Shown: one piece after another, positions 10,258 through 19,647 of the stretch
Position numbering within the stretch: position 1 is the stretch's first letter
How the letters are laid out: every line of letters starts with the position of its first letter
DNA from: Prostheceraeus crozeri
Lineage: Eukaryota; Platyhelminthes; Polycladida; Euryleptidae
Length of the DNA stretch: 64,000 nucleotides
Direction of reading: 5' to 3'
Assembly (NCBI GenBank): GCA_907163375.1
Contig: CAJQUW010003214.1
Coordinates: forward strand, 27,233 to 91,232
The notes under the pieces: generated by a model
What the model was told of the DNA's origin: nothing
Databases searched by the model: none
Seen by the model: the letters and a program-made list of their open reading frames with translations, nothing else
Program-made: the position numbers and the translations under genes

Positions 10258-11625
10258 TTACAGCATCTTTATGAAAAGAATCAACGCACCAGCATCGTCA
10301 CAAATTGCAATATCAATTTGTGGGATGTATTTTGATTTCAGCTTTGTATAATGCACTTTCTTGAAAGTATGCTCAGATAAAATACTGCAGCTTTTTGGCT
10401 GGTATGGTATCATTGCTAGCAATGGAGCTTCAACATCTCCCACACGTACATATTCACCAATATTGGAATATATCTGAAAATAGTTAATACGACGCGATAG
10501 CGACATGTCTGCGCTAGCTTTGGTTACAGTACCACTTTTAAAGATATTTTGATCAAAACCCAAAATGTCCATTATAGTTTTATCCATAATTAGTTCAATG
10601 CCTTTTCCACTTACAGTGAGAGACAAAGCACCTTCTTTTTCAGAAAATGAAATATGTTGCTCATTAATCACTTCATTTAAATAATCTACAACCAATTTAA
10701 CTGAAGTAATAATGCGAGGCATCAACACTCTTGTTTCATGTAAGATACCATCTAAAGGCTCTATACGCTTTCTGTATAAAGATACGGTCCATTCTGTATC
10801 AAATTGATTTGACCTTTCACATGGCAAATGTTGCATATCAAATTTTCCAATAACAGATGCAGAACGATGTCGTACGAATTGATGAAAATCTTTTGAACAA
10901 ACTAATACTAGATCATCATCATTTAATTTACTTATTGCAATATGATTAGATGATTTGATATAAGTCAATGTTGCCACTTGTTTACCATCAACTCGAAGGA
11001 GATGATTAAATTGCTTCAATAATGTTTCAGGAGTCATGTTTGTCTTTCTTGGCTTAATCACAATCTTCTTCACCAACTTCTTCTTATTTCTTGGAATACG
11101 ATCTACATAATAAGCTTCCTCTCGATATATTAACTGTTTATGACCACTTGGGTGGTAATTAACGTTATAATTATCATAGCTTGTTAAGGCGCTACCAAGG
11201 TAGCCTACATCATTTCTTAAACTTGGACTTAAACCAACAATCCAATCTTTCTGAACTACATGATGTACATAATTATGATCATCATTGTGCGGAGTAAATT
11301 GGACAATATGTTTACACGCTTTATTCAGGAAATCATAAGCGAATTTCTGACGTGATAGACGATCTTTCTTCAGCCATTGTGGAATGTATACTCGGCAGCC
11401 CTTTTCACTTTGGTAAGCAGCTGTGCGTCTCATATTATTAGTCATCACCTCATGATCAAAAGTATAGACACAGTTACTGTGAACAAGTTGTGTGACCCCT
11501 ACTTCCCACTCTCCATTCAGCTGTTGTATATTATCAATGGGAGTAGAAAAGATAGCGGCTCGATTACTAGCAAATCTATTTGTTGCTACATTGCTAAACA
11601 AAATATGGTAAAATGACATTTTCAT
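10258..11625 (-). CDS. Polinton structural-type protein, copy B, 455 aa
   Basis: Uninterrupted frame of 455 codons. Near residue 40 it carries NGEWEVGVTQL, the hallmark of a protein family repeatedly found in animal Polinton/adintovirus-like elements. The C-terminal third has the IYSNIGEYVRVGD and IDIAICDDAGALILF segments, which have counterparts in copy A. A role in the virion is inferred from family company (capsid, protease, ATPase). It diverges from the PC4-like gene at 11,664, with fewer than 50 nt between the two starts, so both probably share a promoter region. Confidence 0.75.
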   Translation of the reverse strand: MKMSFYHILFSNVATNRFASNRAAIFSTPIDNIQQLNGEWEVGVTQLVHSNCVYTFDHEVMTNNMRRTAAYQSEKGCRVYIPQWLKKDRLSRQKFAYDFLNKACKHIVQFTPHNDDHNYVHHVVQKDWIVGLSPSLRNDVGYLGSALTSYDNYNVNYHPSGHKQLIYREEAYYVDRIPRNKKKLVKKIVIKPRKTNMTPETLLKQFNHLLRVDGKQVATLTYIKSSNHIAISKLNDDDLVLVCSKDFHQFVRHRSASVIGKFDMQHLPCERSNQFDTEWTVSLYRKRIEPLDGILHETRVLMPRIITSVKLVVDYLNEVINEQHISFSEKEGALSLTVSGKGIELIMDKTIMDILGFDQNIFKSGTVTKASADMSLSRRINYFQIYSNIGEYVRVGDVEAPLLAMIPYQPKSCSILSEHTFKKVHYTKLKSKYIPQIDIAICDDAGALILFIKML

Positions 11626-11663
11626 ATTCTGGTGATCTATATATTACCAATTTGCATAACATC

Positions 11664-12400
11664 ATGAAGACTTGGATTTTGGATTCTCAACAATACATCA
11701 AAGTTGATCGCAATGGAAACGTTCATTTCAAAAATTCTCATGGAAATACATCGAGAGGAATTACATTAACATGGCGACAATTTTTAAATCTTAATGACAT
11801 CATGAGGGATTTAGAATATTTTGAAACGCCAAAATTCATCTCTTTGGGTAATCAAGTTTGGCTTCAACATTACAGAAATGAAATTCAAATCTGTCATTCT
11901 GATTCCTCAATCTATTTTTCATTTCGCAAATACAATTGGGAAAAATATAAAAGATGGATACATCGCTCCATTATGTCATTTATTCGTCGAGAGTTCATCG
12001 CTTTGCTATGCAGATCTTAATCAGACACCACCTTCAACACAATGTTATACTCCATCATGAGGAGTTGGAAGTTAGACTCCCTACAACATGTTGAGATTGA
12101 TTATGATCAAAACGTTTATTTCAACGACTATACTGGAAATATGAGAAAAGAATTTGCTTTATCATATCGACATTTTCAATGCCTAAATCATATCATGAAA
12201 AGACATTCTATATGAAAAGACATTCACGCATAGAAAATTGCATATGGTTGCGACTAAAAAAGCAACGAATAGAAATCTATCATTCTCAACTTTCTATCTG
12301 CTTCACATTTCATCAAGGTAGTTGGGAAAAGTATAAAAGGAAGATATGTCGCTCTATTTACTCATTTCTGCATCATGAGACGTCATCGTTACACCATCGT
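11664..12400 (+). CDS. Two tandem PC4-like repeats, putative DNA-binding protein(s)
   Basis: Two related units lie in tandem, starting with ATGAAGACTTGG at 11,664 and ATGAGGAGTTGG at 12,057, each about 110 residues. Each has a strand-rich start (WILDSQQYIKVDRNGNVHF), a GITLTWRQFLNLNDIM segment like the turn and helix of the PC4/p15 single-strand-DNA-binding fold, and a second strand-helix half ending in NWEKYKRWIHRSI or SWEKYKRKICRSI. PC4 proteins act as transcription coactivators or single-strand DNA binders. The resemblance is of pattern only and moderate. The gene sits just upstream of a TBP-like frame on the same strand, which supports a transcription role. Confidence 0.45.
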
Positions 12401-12511
12401 CAACATTCTCCGCCGCATCAGACTCTATACCAAAATCGATCTCGCAACACTACATTTCAAACATTTTCACAACAAATTCCAAACAGCAAGTATTATCCGG
12501 GTCGACCGCAA

Positions 12512-12934
12512 ATGTTAGTGGTGAAGATGAGCAATTTACGGAACCTTCAACTCTTTCCAAATGGGACGGTACAAATTCTCGGCGCCCTTTCTCATTCATC
12601 GGCGCGGTTAATGCGCTTAGAACTGCAGAAGCTACTACGTCGGATATGGAAGAGGGAGAAGTGTGTGATGTCGAATCTGACTGTGAACAATATGGTGATC
12701 TCTACTCAATTGAGTGGAAATGTATCGTTTTCGAAGATTCATAGCAGCAGCTACAATTTGTGTTATGAACCAGAACTTTTTCCTTCAGCTCTCATTAATT
12801 GTTGGAATCCTGTACATATTGCAATCTTTCATAACAGCAAAGTTATCATTACTGGACTGAAATCAGAAGTGCAAGCAGATACAATCCTAGACCGTTTAAT
12901 CGAATATGTACATACCCAGCGGATTGTGAAATAA
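12512..12934 (+). CDS. TATA-binding-protein-like (TBP-like) protein
   Basis: Both halves of the TBP saddle can be recognised. The first half has LVVKMSNLRNLQLFPNGTVQ, matching the TBP pattern of a strand followed by F-x-[SN]-G-x-[MV]. The second half has SSYNLCYEPELFP, then strands ending in NSKVIITGLKSE, as in TBP's YEPELFP and SGKIVLTGAK. TBP binds the TATA box and nucleates transcription initiation. The surrounding frame extends upstream to 12,179 across the PC4-like tail. Giant DNA viruses encode TBP-like proteins; I am not aware of it as a standard Polinton part. It would fit the TATA promoters found throughout this element. It ends 50 nt before the convergent protease gene. Confidence 0.7.
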   Translation: MLVVKMSNLRNLQLFPNGTVQILGALSHSSARLMRLELQKLLRRIWKREKCVMSNLTVNNMVISTQLSGNVSFSKIHSSSYNLCYEPELFPSALINCWNPVHIAIFHNSKVIITGLKSEVQADTILDRLIEYVHTQRIVK

Positions 12935-12972
12935 AAACAATTTTTATTCCAATATGATGATGTTTTATTTCA
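12929..12972. terminator. Shared convergent poly(A) region
   Basis: AATAAAAAC on the plus strand (about 12,932) and AAATAAAAC on the minus strand (about 12,960-12,970) lie in the gap between the convergent TBP-like and protease genes. Confidence 0.55.
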
Positions 12973-12986
12973 AATCATTATAGAAC

Positions 12987-13364
12987 TTACAAAATCATTT
13001 TTTCATTAGAAGATGGGTTACATGAAAACTTTTGAATAACAGATTTAAATCGACGTACATGCAAACGTTTTAAAATGAAGTACAATACGAAAGCACCACA
13101 AGTTGATGAAAGTGGATGTTGTAGTATGCGCTCATTTCGTTGATATTGACGAGTATGTTTTCTCAACCACTGATGTGTTGGTATATTTGGAGGTTGAGCA
13201 AGAGAGTCAAATAGTTCACCGCGTCTATCTTTTGCAATAATGATAGCTTTCCAATGTTCACCTTCAAAATTCTTTGACTGACTGTTTAATACAATAATAA
13301 TGGGATGCTGTTTTACTAAAGTTGGTAGGGTATCTAGCGAATAGACATTATCAAAAGCTTTCAA
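12987..13364 (-). CDS. Adenain-like cysteine protease
   Basis: A minus-strand frame of 125 codons. It has the order of catalytic segments of the adenovirus protease/ULP1 (C5/C48) fold: EGEHWKAI with the His, GELFDSLAQ with the acidic position, and QHPLSSTCGAFVLYF with the oxyanion Gln and nucleophilic Cys. Such proteases mature virion proteins in adenoviruses and are a standard Polinton part. The length is at the short end for the family. It is convergent with the TBP-like gene and upstream, on the minus strand, lies the capsid-like region. Confidence 0.85.
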   Translation of the reverse strand: MKAFDNVYSLDTLPTLVKQHPIIIVLNSQSKNFEGEHWKAIIIAKDRRGELFDSLAQPPNIPTHQWLRKHTRQYQRNERILQHPLSSTCGAFVLYFILKRLHVRRFKSVIQKFSCNPSSNEKMIL

Positions 13365-13399
13365 CGTAGCTTTATCTGCATTACGCTGTACTTAAGCTT

Positions 13400-14361
13400 T
13401 AACATCGTCAGCATTCAGCCAACTCATTAACGATTATAGTGAAGAATCACGTCACGATACTTAGTTATTTCAATATTTGAATCAAAAACTGCATAAATCA
13501 ATACATACCATCGTCGCATTGCTACCATTAGGAGCTTTGGTGCTTCTGATGGAAATAAACCGTCTTTCATAAAACTCTTTTGATCTTTAGGAATAGTAAA
13601 TGTGAGAAGCTTTGTATGTTGAATGGGATAAATAGCATTGCTACGGTTAAGACCCTCAGCATGTCCTCAAAATTACACTTGGATTAGCTACCACTCGACG
13701 AATGTATAGCGTAAGCTCTTCCACATGGATTTTAAAATTGACAACTTTAGCATATGCATTCAACAAAAATTCAGGCTTGTTCAATGTAAGTTTAACTCGC
13801 ATGCTGGTATTACAGAGTAAAAACTTCGACTGTCTGAAGAAGTCAAGATTTAGTGGACCATATAGCTGACATACTTTACTATCTTTAATCAAAGCAGATC
13901 GCTTTACAAAACCAGCTTTTGTCTCACTATCAAATTGTGTTGCTTGATCTCTACACCATCCCATTGCTTCCATATGACTCTTTTGTGCTGACGGATGAAA
14001 CTGTGATAGGGCATTGAAATATGCTTTATAGGGATAATCGCTTTGTCCACCTTCTACCTGTTGCTCTCCAATAGTTAGAGAAACATCATGAAATAGTGTT
14101 TACCAGCGGTAAATTGTTCAGACCAACTTTATGTGCATCATCGATGTTAGTACCATCTGCTTGCTGAATTCTGAACCGCACATCAACCATCGCATAACTT
14201 AAATCAATGTAGTCATCACTAGCACCAGGAATGACAAATTAAATTGGACCAGTATTCTCAGCAGTTCGAGGATGATAATCTACAATACTTGAACTAAGAA
14301 TATCTGTCTGTATCGCTTGTTGATCAAACAAACAAAAATTTGAAGTTTTACACTCCATGAT
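13400..14361 (-). CDS. Capsid-like protein region (F54H12.2-type family), fragmented
   Basis: Minus-strand frames covering 13,656-13,973 and neighbouring pieces. The N-terminal part shows a GPI...IPGASDDYIDLSYAMV pattern and a FRIQQADGTN segment, as in the family named after the C. elegans Maverick protein F54H12.2, which is probably the double-jelly-roll major capsid protein or a close associate. Position between the protease and the basic core-type protein agrees with a virion gene. It is broken. The capsid assignment is from recalled family pattern and should be taken as probable, not proven. Confidence 0.6.
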
Positions 14362-14825
14362 TAGAAGTTATGACAGCGTCGTCGTTTAGCACGCGATGAA
14401 GGATTAGAGCGCGCACGGCGTTTGCGTGAATGCCTTTTCTTAGATTTTCGTGAAGTTCGCCCCTTACCAGCTCCGAGCTGTTTTCTTTTTATTCAAACAT
14501 TCATTCGTTTAGGTGCTTTCTTTTGTCGATTACGAGTTAAGGATTCCTGTAATGTTCTTAACCCGAATTCCTTCCCACGATTTAGTAAAGTACTCTTTAT
14601 ATTTTTTCCACTGGCAATATCATTGACAACATCACCAGAAAAGCCAACAGCATTACTTAAAAGAGATCGCTTTAAAGTTTTTCTGCCGGTAGATAAGAGA
14701 GGAGATACAACAGATTTCAGCGCGCCAAATATACTACCTCCACGTTGACGGCGAGCACCAGTGTAAATTGTAACCGCGCCACTTACATAGGAGGGGCGTG
14801 AATAAAACGATGCAGTGGGATTCAT
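14362..14825 (-). CDS. Very basic core-type protein (pX/pVII-like role)
   Basis: The frame begins at 14,825. The N-terminal part contains a GARRQRGGSIFGALKSVVSP segment, like the Gly-Gly and hydrophobic start of adenoviral mu/pVI-type proteins. The region up to about 14,362 ends in a dense Arg/Lys/Ser tail that would bind DNA. A DNA-condensing or capsid-lining core protein is the likely role, by analogy with adenovirus and adintovirus gene order. No sequence family is strictly recognised. Confidence 0.55.
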
Positions 14826-14884
14826 TACTTAAATCTTGAACTCGCAAGTTATAGTTTTGCATAAATCACTTGCGATCACTTTGA

Positions 14885-16040
14885 TGAAAAATGTCTGCAC
14901 GACGCATCCAAGAGTTCATACTTGAAGGACAGCCGAGCCATTTAACAAGACACCATTCTTCGCCTTGACGTTTTTTGCAACGGATGATTTTCTCTACTAA
15001 ATATGTTTCACTTTCAGTGACTACCTCAATCTCATCACGGTAAAAGCTGCCATCTATTTCTTCATTATCGTAGTCTTTTAACTTGTAAGTTGTGGGAGAG
15101 TCTTTTTTATTGATGTTTGAAACTGTAAAAATTTCTTCTGTCTAATTCGGGAGATAACCTTTAGCAAAAACACTCTTCACTTTTGATATGCGAACTTTAT
15201 CGCCTATTTTTACATCACTTTTTGCATTATTACGCTTACGTTAGAATGTTTTACGCACTTCATCTACATTGTCAGCATTCACATCTGCTGGTCTGAGTCC
15301 AATAGAGCGATGTACAGAGTGATTGTAGGCATGTACCGTATCTTGTAGAATCTTTGTCCAATTTTGTGTTAAGTTGGCAGTAAAATGTCGCCACAAGCGA
15401 TTTTTCAATGTGCGGTTAAAACGTTCAACTAATGCAGCCTTATAAGGCACTCTTTACACTAAACAACTCAATGTCATATCTCTCAAACAATCTTTCCACA
15501 TGCTGATTTTCGAACTCTTTTCCTTTATCACTCTGAATTCTCTTTGAAATGCGACCCTCTTGGAAAATTGACTGAAATTCCTTGTCTACTCGTTTACCTT
15601 CTTTAGTTTTTAATGGTTGAGCCCACGCATATCGCGAGAAAATATCAATTAGTGTCAAAATAAAATTATTTCCCGAGTTATGTTTTAAAATAGAGGCAAC
15701 GTCACACAAATCTGCCTGCCACTGTTCATCAATGACGGGTACGGTACTTCTTTTTCGCTTGTTTGTGAAGTGTATAGGTAGCCTGACCCTTTAACCATTG
15801 TTTAACTTGTGATTGTGGAAGACCACTCGCTTTTGACAATTTCTTTGTAGATGCAAATCCTGCTGGATGTTTTACATCATAGTATATTGACTTTAAAAGT
15901 TCATGTGATGACGACTGACTCTTCCTCCTTCTTCTCATGTTTTTGCTTTCTTGTCTTTTTACACTTACAACAGCCACAAGATTTAGCAGATTTACGTTCA
16001 TGTTCACATTACTTAGGAGTCTCACTGTAAGAGCTGGCAC
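14885..16040 (-). CDS. Polinton integrase: rve domain with C-terminal chromodomain
   Basis: Retroviral-type integrase that inserts the element. Minus-strand order: a helix-turn-helix/zinc-binding-like N-terminal part (STKKLSKASGLPQSQVKQWL, near 15,800); the rve core with LTLIDIFSRYAWAQPL and IQSDKGKEFEN carrying catalytic acidic positions (15,440-15,709) and ALVERFNRTLKNRLW (15,241-15,450); and a chromodomain with YLVEKIIRCKKRQGEEWCLV and KWLGCPS (about 14,900-15,060), which may steer integration by binding histone tails. The gene is fragmented. The order rve then chromodomain is characteristic of Polinton integrases. Confidence 0.9.
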
Positions 16041-16111
16041 AGCAAGTACATGTTACATCAACATGCACCTCCGGCGGTTCATTGCATGGCATGCAACACA
16101 TCTGCTTCATA

Positions 16112-16831
16112 TTAATAGTCTGAGAACATATATTTCTTTGGTGGAGATCTTCTACGTCTATCTCTTTCTCTTGTTTGCCTAGAGGGTGTAGATCTACGTC
16201 GTTCTCTTCCTCTTGTTTTCTTAGTAAGTGTGGAAGGAGATGTAGAAGGTGAACTCTTAAACCAATTTCTTGGCATTGTAACACTCCTAATTTTAGGAAC
16301 AGAATTAACATTTGAAGTAGCACCAACTTCTGAAGTAGAATCAAGTTCTTTCAATGTTTCATTATTCAATGCAAATTTTGGAACAATATGCCTTTTCAAT
16401 AGTTGAAGAAAATATGGCCAACCATGTGGGACATAACGTTGTCGACGTTTTCTACGCGTGGCATACTGAATCAAGTCTTCATAACGCGAAGCGCTAATAA
16501 TTTTATCATCATCTGTAATGATTTCACCTCTATCATTCACATTGAGATATGGTTCAATGCTGTTGAAAAGAGCTATTGCATGTGCACGAGACGCTGAAGG
16601 TGTAACAGTCGAAACAGAGTCACGCATCTTATTCTTCAAACTTTTCAATTCTTCAACAGTTTCTGATTGTAATAAAACTGCGCGATATGGATCTTTAATA
16701 TGTGCATTTTCCTGATAATCCAGCTCTTTCTTATAAATTTGATTTGCTAGAGGTTGCTTTACTTGCTGTAAAGCAGTCAATTGCACATATTCTTCCTGAG
16801 GAATGACAATCGTGCGAGAATAGGAGCTCAT
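16112..16831 (-). CDS. Polinton-associated protein of unknown function, 239 aa
   Basis: A continuous frame overlapping the end of the ATPase gene by 4 nt. The N-terminal half is helical with Gln/Glu/Lys-rich segments. A middle segment with YVPHGWPYFLQLLKRHIVP is reminiscent of proteins next to the ATPase in other animal Polintons. The last 50 residues are Arg/Ser-rich, like an RS domain or nucleic-acid-binding tail. No enzymatic motif is visible. The tight overlap suggests coordinated expression with the packaging ATPase, and a packaging or virion role is inferred. Confidence 0.6.
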   Translation of the reverse strand: MSSYSRTIVIPQEEYVQLTALQQVKQPLANQIYKKELDYQENAHIKDPYRAVLLQSETVEELKSLKNKMRDSVSTVTPSASRAHAIALFNSIEPYLNVNDRGEIITDDDKIISASRYEDLIQYATRRKRRQRYVPHGWPYFLQLLKRHIVPKFALNNETLKELDSTSEVGATSNVNSVPKIRSVTMPRNWFKSSPSTSPSTLTKKTRGRERRRSTPSRQTRERDRRRRSPPKKYMFSDY

Positions 16832-17466
16832 AGTTTGTAGATAATCATAGGCTTTTTCAAAATATCACTTCGAAATCTAAATTCCTCCGGACACTCTTGT
16901 GTAAAATCAATAAATAAGTAACCGTGTGGTTTTTCAGTTGCTGCTTGAAAAATTTCAATTAAGGCTTTTGAACATCTTGGCGAAACTTGTCGCGCTAAAA
17001 TTTCAAATTGACTTCTATCTCGGGGATTTTTAAAGATAGCGTAATAGTGCGTATTCAGGTTTCGTGTGCGGGCTTCTTTCCCATCAGGAAACAAATTTTG
17101 CGTGATATAGATTATAAAGCACCTTTTGTGATGTGCTACGCGAGTGAACATATCTGTAACGTCTTTAGAATTCTTGCTTTCCTTCAATAGATCATCCAAT
17201 ACAACGACATCGTTGGACTCTATCTTATCAACTCGAATAATTCCTTCTTTTCGAATAAAGTTACAACGTTGCAATTCCTGAAAGAGTAACGGCTGATACA
17301 TACCATAACACCAAATAACTTGATTGATAAGTTCCCTAAACAATTCTTTTCTTTTGTCTAGCAAATTCAGAGTGAAAACAGTTTTGCCTGCATGGGATGG
17401 ACCTGATACAGTCAGAACTTTATCACATTGAAGTCTGAAATCCATTTTATTACTGACACTGAACAT
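16828..17466 (-). CDS. A32/FtsK-HerA-type genome packaging ATPase, 212 aa
   Basis: Motor that pumps genome DNA into capsids in related viruses. An intact-looking frame has Walker A GPSHAGKT near residue 22 and Walker B DVVVLDDLL near residue 90, followed by an IYITQN sensor-like segment near residue 119. Length and order match Polinton packaging ATPases. The downstream neighbour overlaps by 4 nt and the upstream basic gene ends 8 nt away, a compact virion-gene cluster. Confidence 0.9.
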   Translation of the reverse strand: MFSVSNKMDFRLQCDKVLTVSGPSHAGKTVFTLNLLDKRKELFRELINQVIWCYGMYQPLLFQELQRCNFIRKEGIIRVDKIESNDVVVLDDLLKESKNSKDVTDMFTRVAHHKRCFIIYITQNLFPDGKEARTRNLNTHYYAIFKNPRDRSQFEILARQVSPRCSKALIEIFQAATEKPHGYLFIDFTQECPEEFRFRSDILKKPMIIYKL

Positions 17467-17474
17467 TTACATAA

Positions 17475-17840
17475 TTAACGCTTAAAGCCAAAGATATTAT
17501 CCAATACGTTGCCCACTACAGGAGCTAACATCGGAAGTATTGCTGAAAGGAAACCACCCTTTTGTGACAGAGTTTTCCTCTTTCTTTGAAGGGTGATTTT
17601 AGGATTGGAGATGAATCGTAATTTTGTAGTATATCGCTTAAGTAACTTTCGTTGTTGTGGTGATAATTTCTTTGTCCTCAAACTTCTCACATGAGAAACA
17701 ATTTCTCGAATAAATTTATCATTAGCATGTCGTATAACATTATATCGATGATTTCCTTTCATTCGTTGAAGAGCTCGAATGGCTGCAGAAAATTTTGAAG
17801 ACCTTCGACTTTTGCGTCTCGCCATTTTTCTCTTTACCAT
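17475..17840 (-). CDS. Small basic protein with hydrophobic C-terminus, 121 aa
   Basis: The first 110 residues are rich in Lys and Arg, including LSPQQRKLLKRYTTKLR. The end carries QKGGFLSAILPMLAPVVGNV, a Gly-Gly plus amphipathic or hydrophobic segment. This pattern recurs in small proteins of animal Polintons and resembles adenoviral core or membrane-lytic proteins. A TATA-like CCATAAAAG lies upstream on the minus strand at about 17,880. A virion core or entry role is inferred. Confidence 0.6.
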   Translation of the reverse strand: MVKRKMARRKSRRSSKFSAAIRALQRMKGNHRYNVIRHANDKFIREIVSHVRSLRTKKLSPQQRKLLKRYTTKLRFISNPKITLQRKRKTLSQKGGFLSAILPMLAPVVGNVLDNIFGFKR

Positions 17841-17889
17841 TGTCGCTACTTGAGTTTTCGATATTTGTATAGGTACTAACTTTTATGGC

Positions 17890-18020
17890 AGAAGTGACAC
17901 TCAAAATGAGCTATATCACAGTGGCTACATTAACAAAGTTGAATACAGCAGCGTATGAAGCAGCGCTGGCAGAAAGTATGCTTACATCTCTTAAAGATGC
18001 GTTTTTCACTTCCATCCTTT
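17890..18020 (-). CDS. RING-finger-like fragment beside a foldback insertion
   Basis: The minus strand encodes RCKHTFCQRCFIRCC followed by further Cys and His pairs, the C-x-H-x3-C-x2-C core of a RING finger, the E3 ubiquitin ligase fold. It ends abruptly at the foldback element (18,021-18,779). A CDVCKR motif lies on the other side at about 18,790, so the foldback seems to have landed in a RING-type gene. It is broken. A second RING-like frame lies at 20,053, so the module may have held two. Confidence 0.5.
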
Positions 18021-18779
18021 TAGTCCGGGAGCTAGCGTGAAGTTGTGCAGGGAACGAGGTAGTACATAAAACTTTCACATAGCATAGTACACCTCCAACC
18101 TACTGCAAAACTTCGCGTCTGCCGGATCAGATCATTTGCTTTTCAGAAATAGAGAGGATAACACAATCCTATGTATTTCCAATGGTAAAATTGTGACATC
18201 TGAGGTGTTGACCCCATTTTTTCGAATTTTTGCTCATAAAAGTTACACAAATTGGTATTTTGTTGAACTGGTTATTATAGAAATCATCTACAGATCATGA
18301 TCTTTCAAATGAGCTAAGTGTACATGAAGTAAATGAGGAATGAGGATGAAGTAAAGTGTACAAACAGACACTTTTCGTTGGTTTAACTGCAAATTTTAAC
18401 ATAGAAATTTCAGGAAAATTGTTGACATACTCTAACGAAAAGTGTCTGTTTGTACACTTTACTTCATCCTCTGTCACTGAATGATAACTCATTTGAAAGA
18501 TCATGATCTGTAGATGATTTCTATAATAACCAGTTCAACAAAATACCAATTTGTGTAACTTTTATGAGCAAAAATTCGAAAAAATGGGGTCAACACCTCA
18601 GATGTCACAATTTTACCATTGGAAATACATAGGATTGTGTTATCCTCTCTATTTCTGAAAAGCAAATGATCTGATCCGGCAGACGGCAGTTTTGCAGTAG
18701 GTTGGAGGTGTACTATGCTATGTGAAAGTTTTATGTACTACCTCGTTCCCTGCACAACTTCACGCTAGCTCCCGGACTA
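18021..18779. mobile_element. Long-hairpin foldback element inserted in the Polinton
   Basis: Nearly the whole 759 nt is one inverted repeat. The left end (tagtccgggagctagcgtga) returns as its reverse complement at the right end, and pairing continues inward to about 18,379 and 18,433, leaving a spacer of about 55 nt. Arms differ at few places, so the insertion is fairly young. Flanks share only a short ttt. It carries no coding capacity. Its transcripts would fold into a long duplex. Confidence 0.8.
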
Positions 18780-18961
18780 TTTCGCTTACATACATCACAC
18801 AAATTTTCACTCTTACTAACAACTTCTAAAGCAAGTCTTTTTGACGACATGAACTTGCTAGCCTTTTCTAAATAGTAGACGCATGTACAGAAGGAATATA
18901 CTTCGAGAGTAAGTAGACATAACTCGAAAACCAAATGTGCTACGATCAAGTACCATTGCAT
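18780..18961 (-). CDS. Fragment next to the foldback, CxxC motif, unknown
   Basis: The minus strand reads a short region with SKSENLCDVCKR at the foldback boundary and a Leu/Phe/Tyr-rich stretch before it. The CDVC pair is what the N-terminal part of a RING finger would look like, and the matching half lies beyond the insertion at 17,890-18,020. No other feature is recognisable. Confidence 0.4.
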
Positions 18962-18963
18962 CT

Positions 18964-19356
18964 TTAAGTTTGTTTTATAGAAAGTTGAATGCGAATATGT
19001 GAAATTGCTTCAATCACTAGACTGCTACCATGATGGCTAAATGCATCAAGACTTTGAGCAATTTTTCCCATATGTCTTTCAAAAAATTCTTCAAGATTAT
19101 CTACAACTTCCATTGAATAGGAAGCAAAGTGGAAGAAACGATCTTCTACCTCTTTTTTCCCAAAATGACTGAAATGAATTTTCGAAACTAATCGCGCCAT
19201 TACAATTTTATCAGAAAAGGTATCCATTAACTTCAAAAATAGTGTGCTAGTATCACCAATAACTGATTTGATGTTAATCTCATCTTTATGAAATGTTATC
19301 ACATAATCTTGAATAGTCCCTTTTAATCTTTGCCTATGAAACGCAATGTTCCACAA
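18964..19356 (-). CDS. Helical protein of unknown function, 130 aa
   Basis: A frame with helical composition and the segments FLKLMDTFSDKIV, MEVVDNLEEFFERH and SSLVIEAISHIRIQLS. It resembles in layout a helical segment found near the N-terminus of some Polinton-linked animal proteins (a stretch ending in a hydrophobic 'isLhI.Is' strand), but I cannot name the family. A candidate acceptor lies near its 5' side at about 19,360, so it may be one exon of a longer gene. It belongs to the accessory module by strand and position. Confidence 0.45.
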   Translation of the reverse strand: MWNIAFHRQRLKGTIQDYVITFHKDEINIKSVIGDTSTLFLKLMDTFSDKIVMARLVSKIHFSHFGKKEVEDRFFHFASYSMEVVDNLEEFFERHMGKIAQSLDAFSHHGSSLVIEAISHIRIQLSIKQT

Positions 19357-19647
19357 TCATTTGAGAAAGACATTGTTATCCTGCATCTATCCCTCCAATT
19401 GCATGAAAAACAGCAAATCTTTACATAAAGCTTTAATTGAATGACTTCTTCAAGCATGCATTACAAATTTTGGGTTTGAAACAAATAAAATAGATACAGT
19501 TGGTAACTATCATACAGAGAGCAATGAAAACCAAACCTTACTTTGGCAGTGTTGGGGTAAGGAGGAAAAGAACATTGATTATGAATGTAACTACTACAAC
19601 GAACATTTGAAATGGGAACACTCAGTTCCTTGAAACGTTTCGTAACT

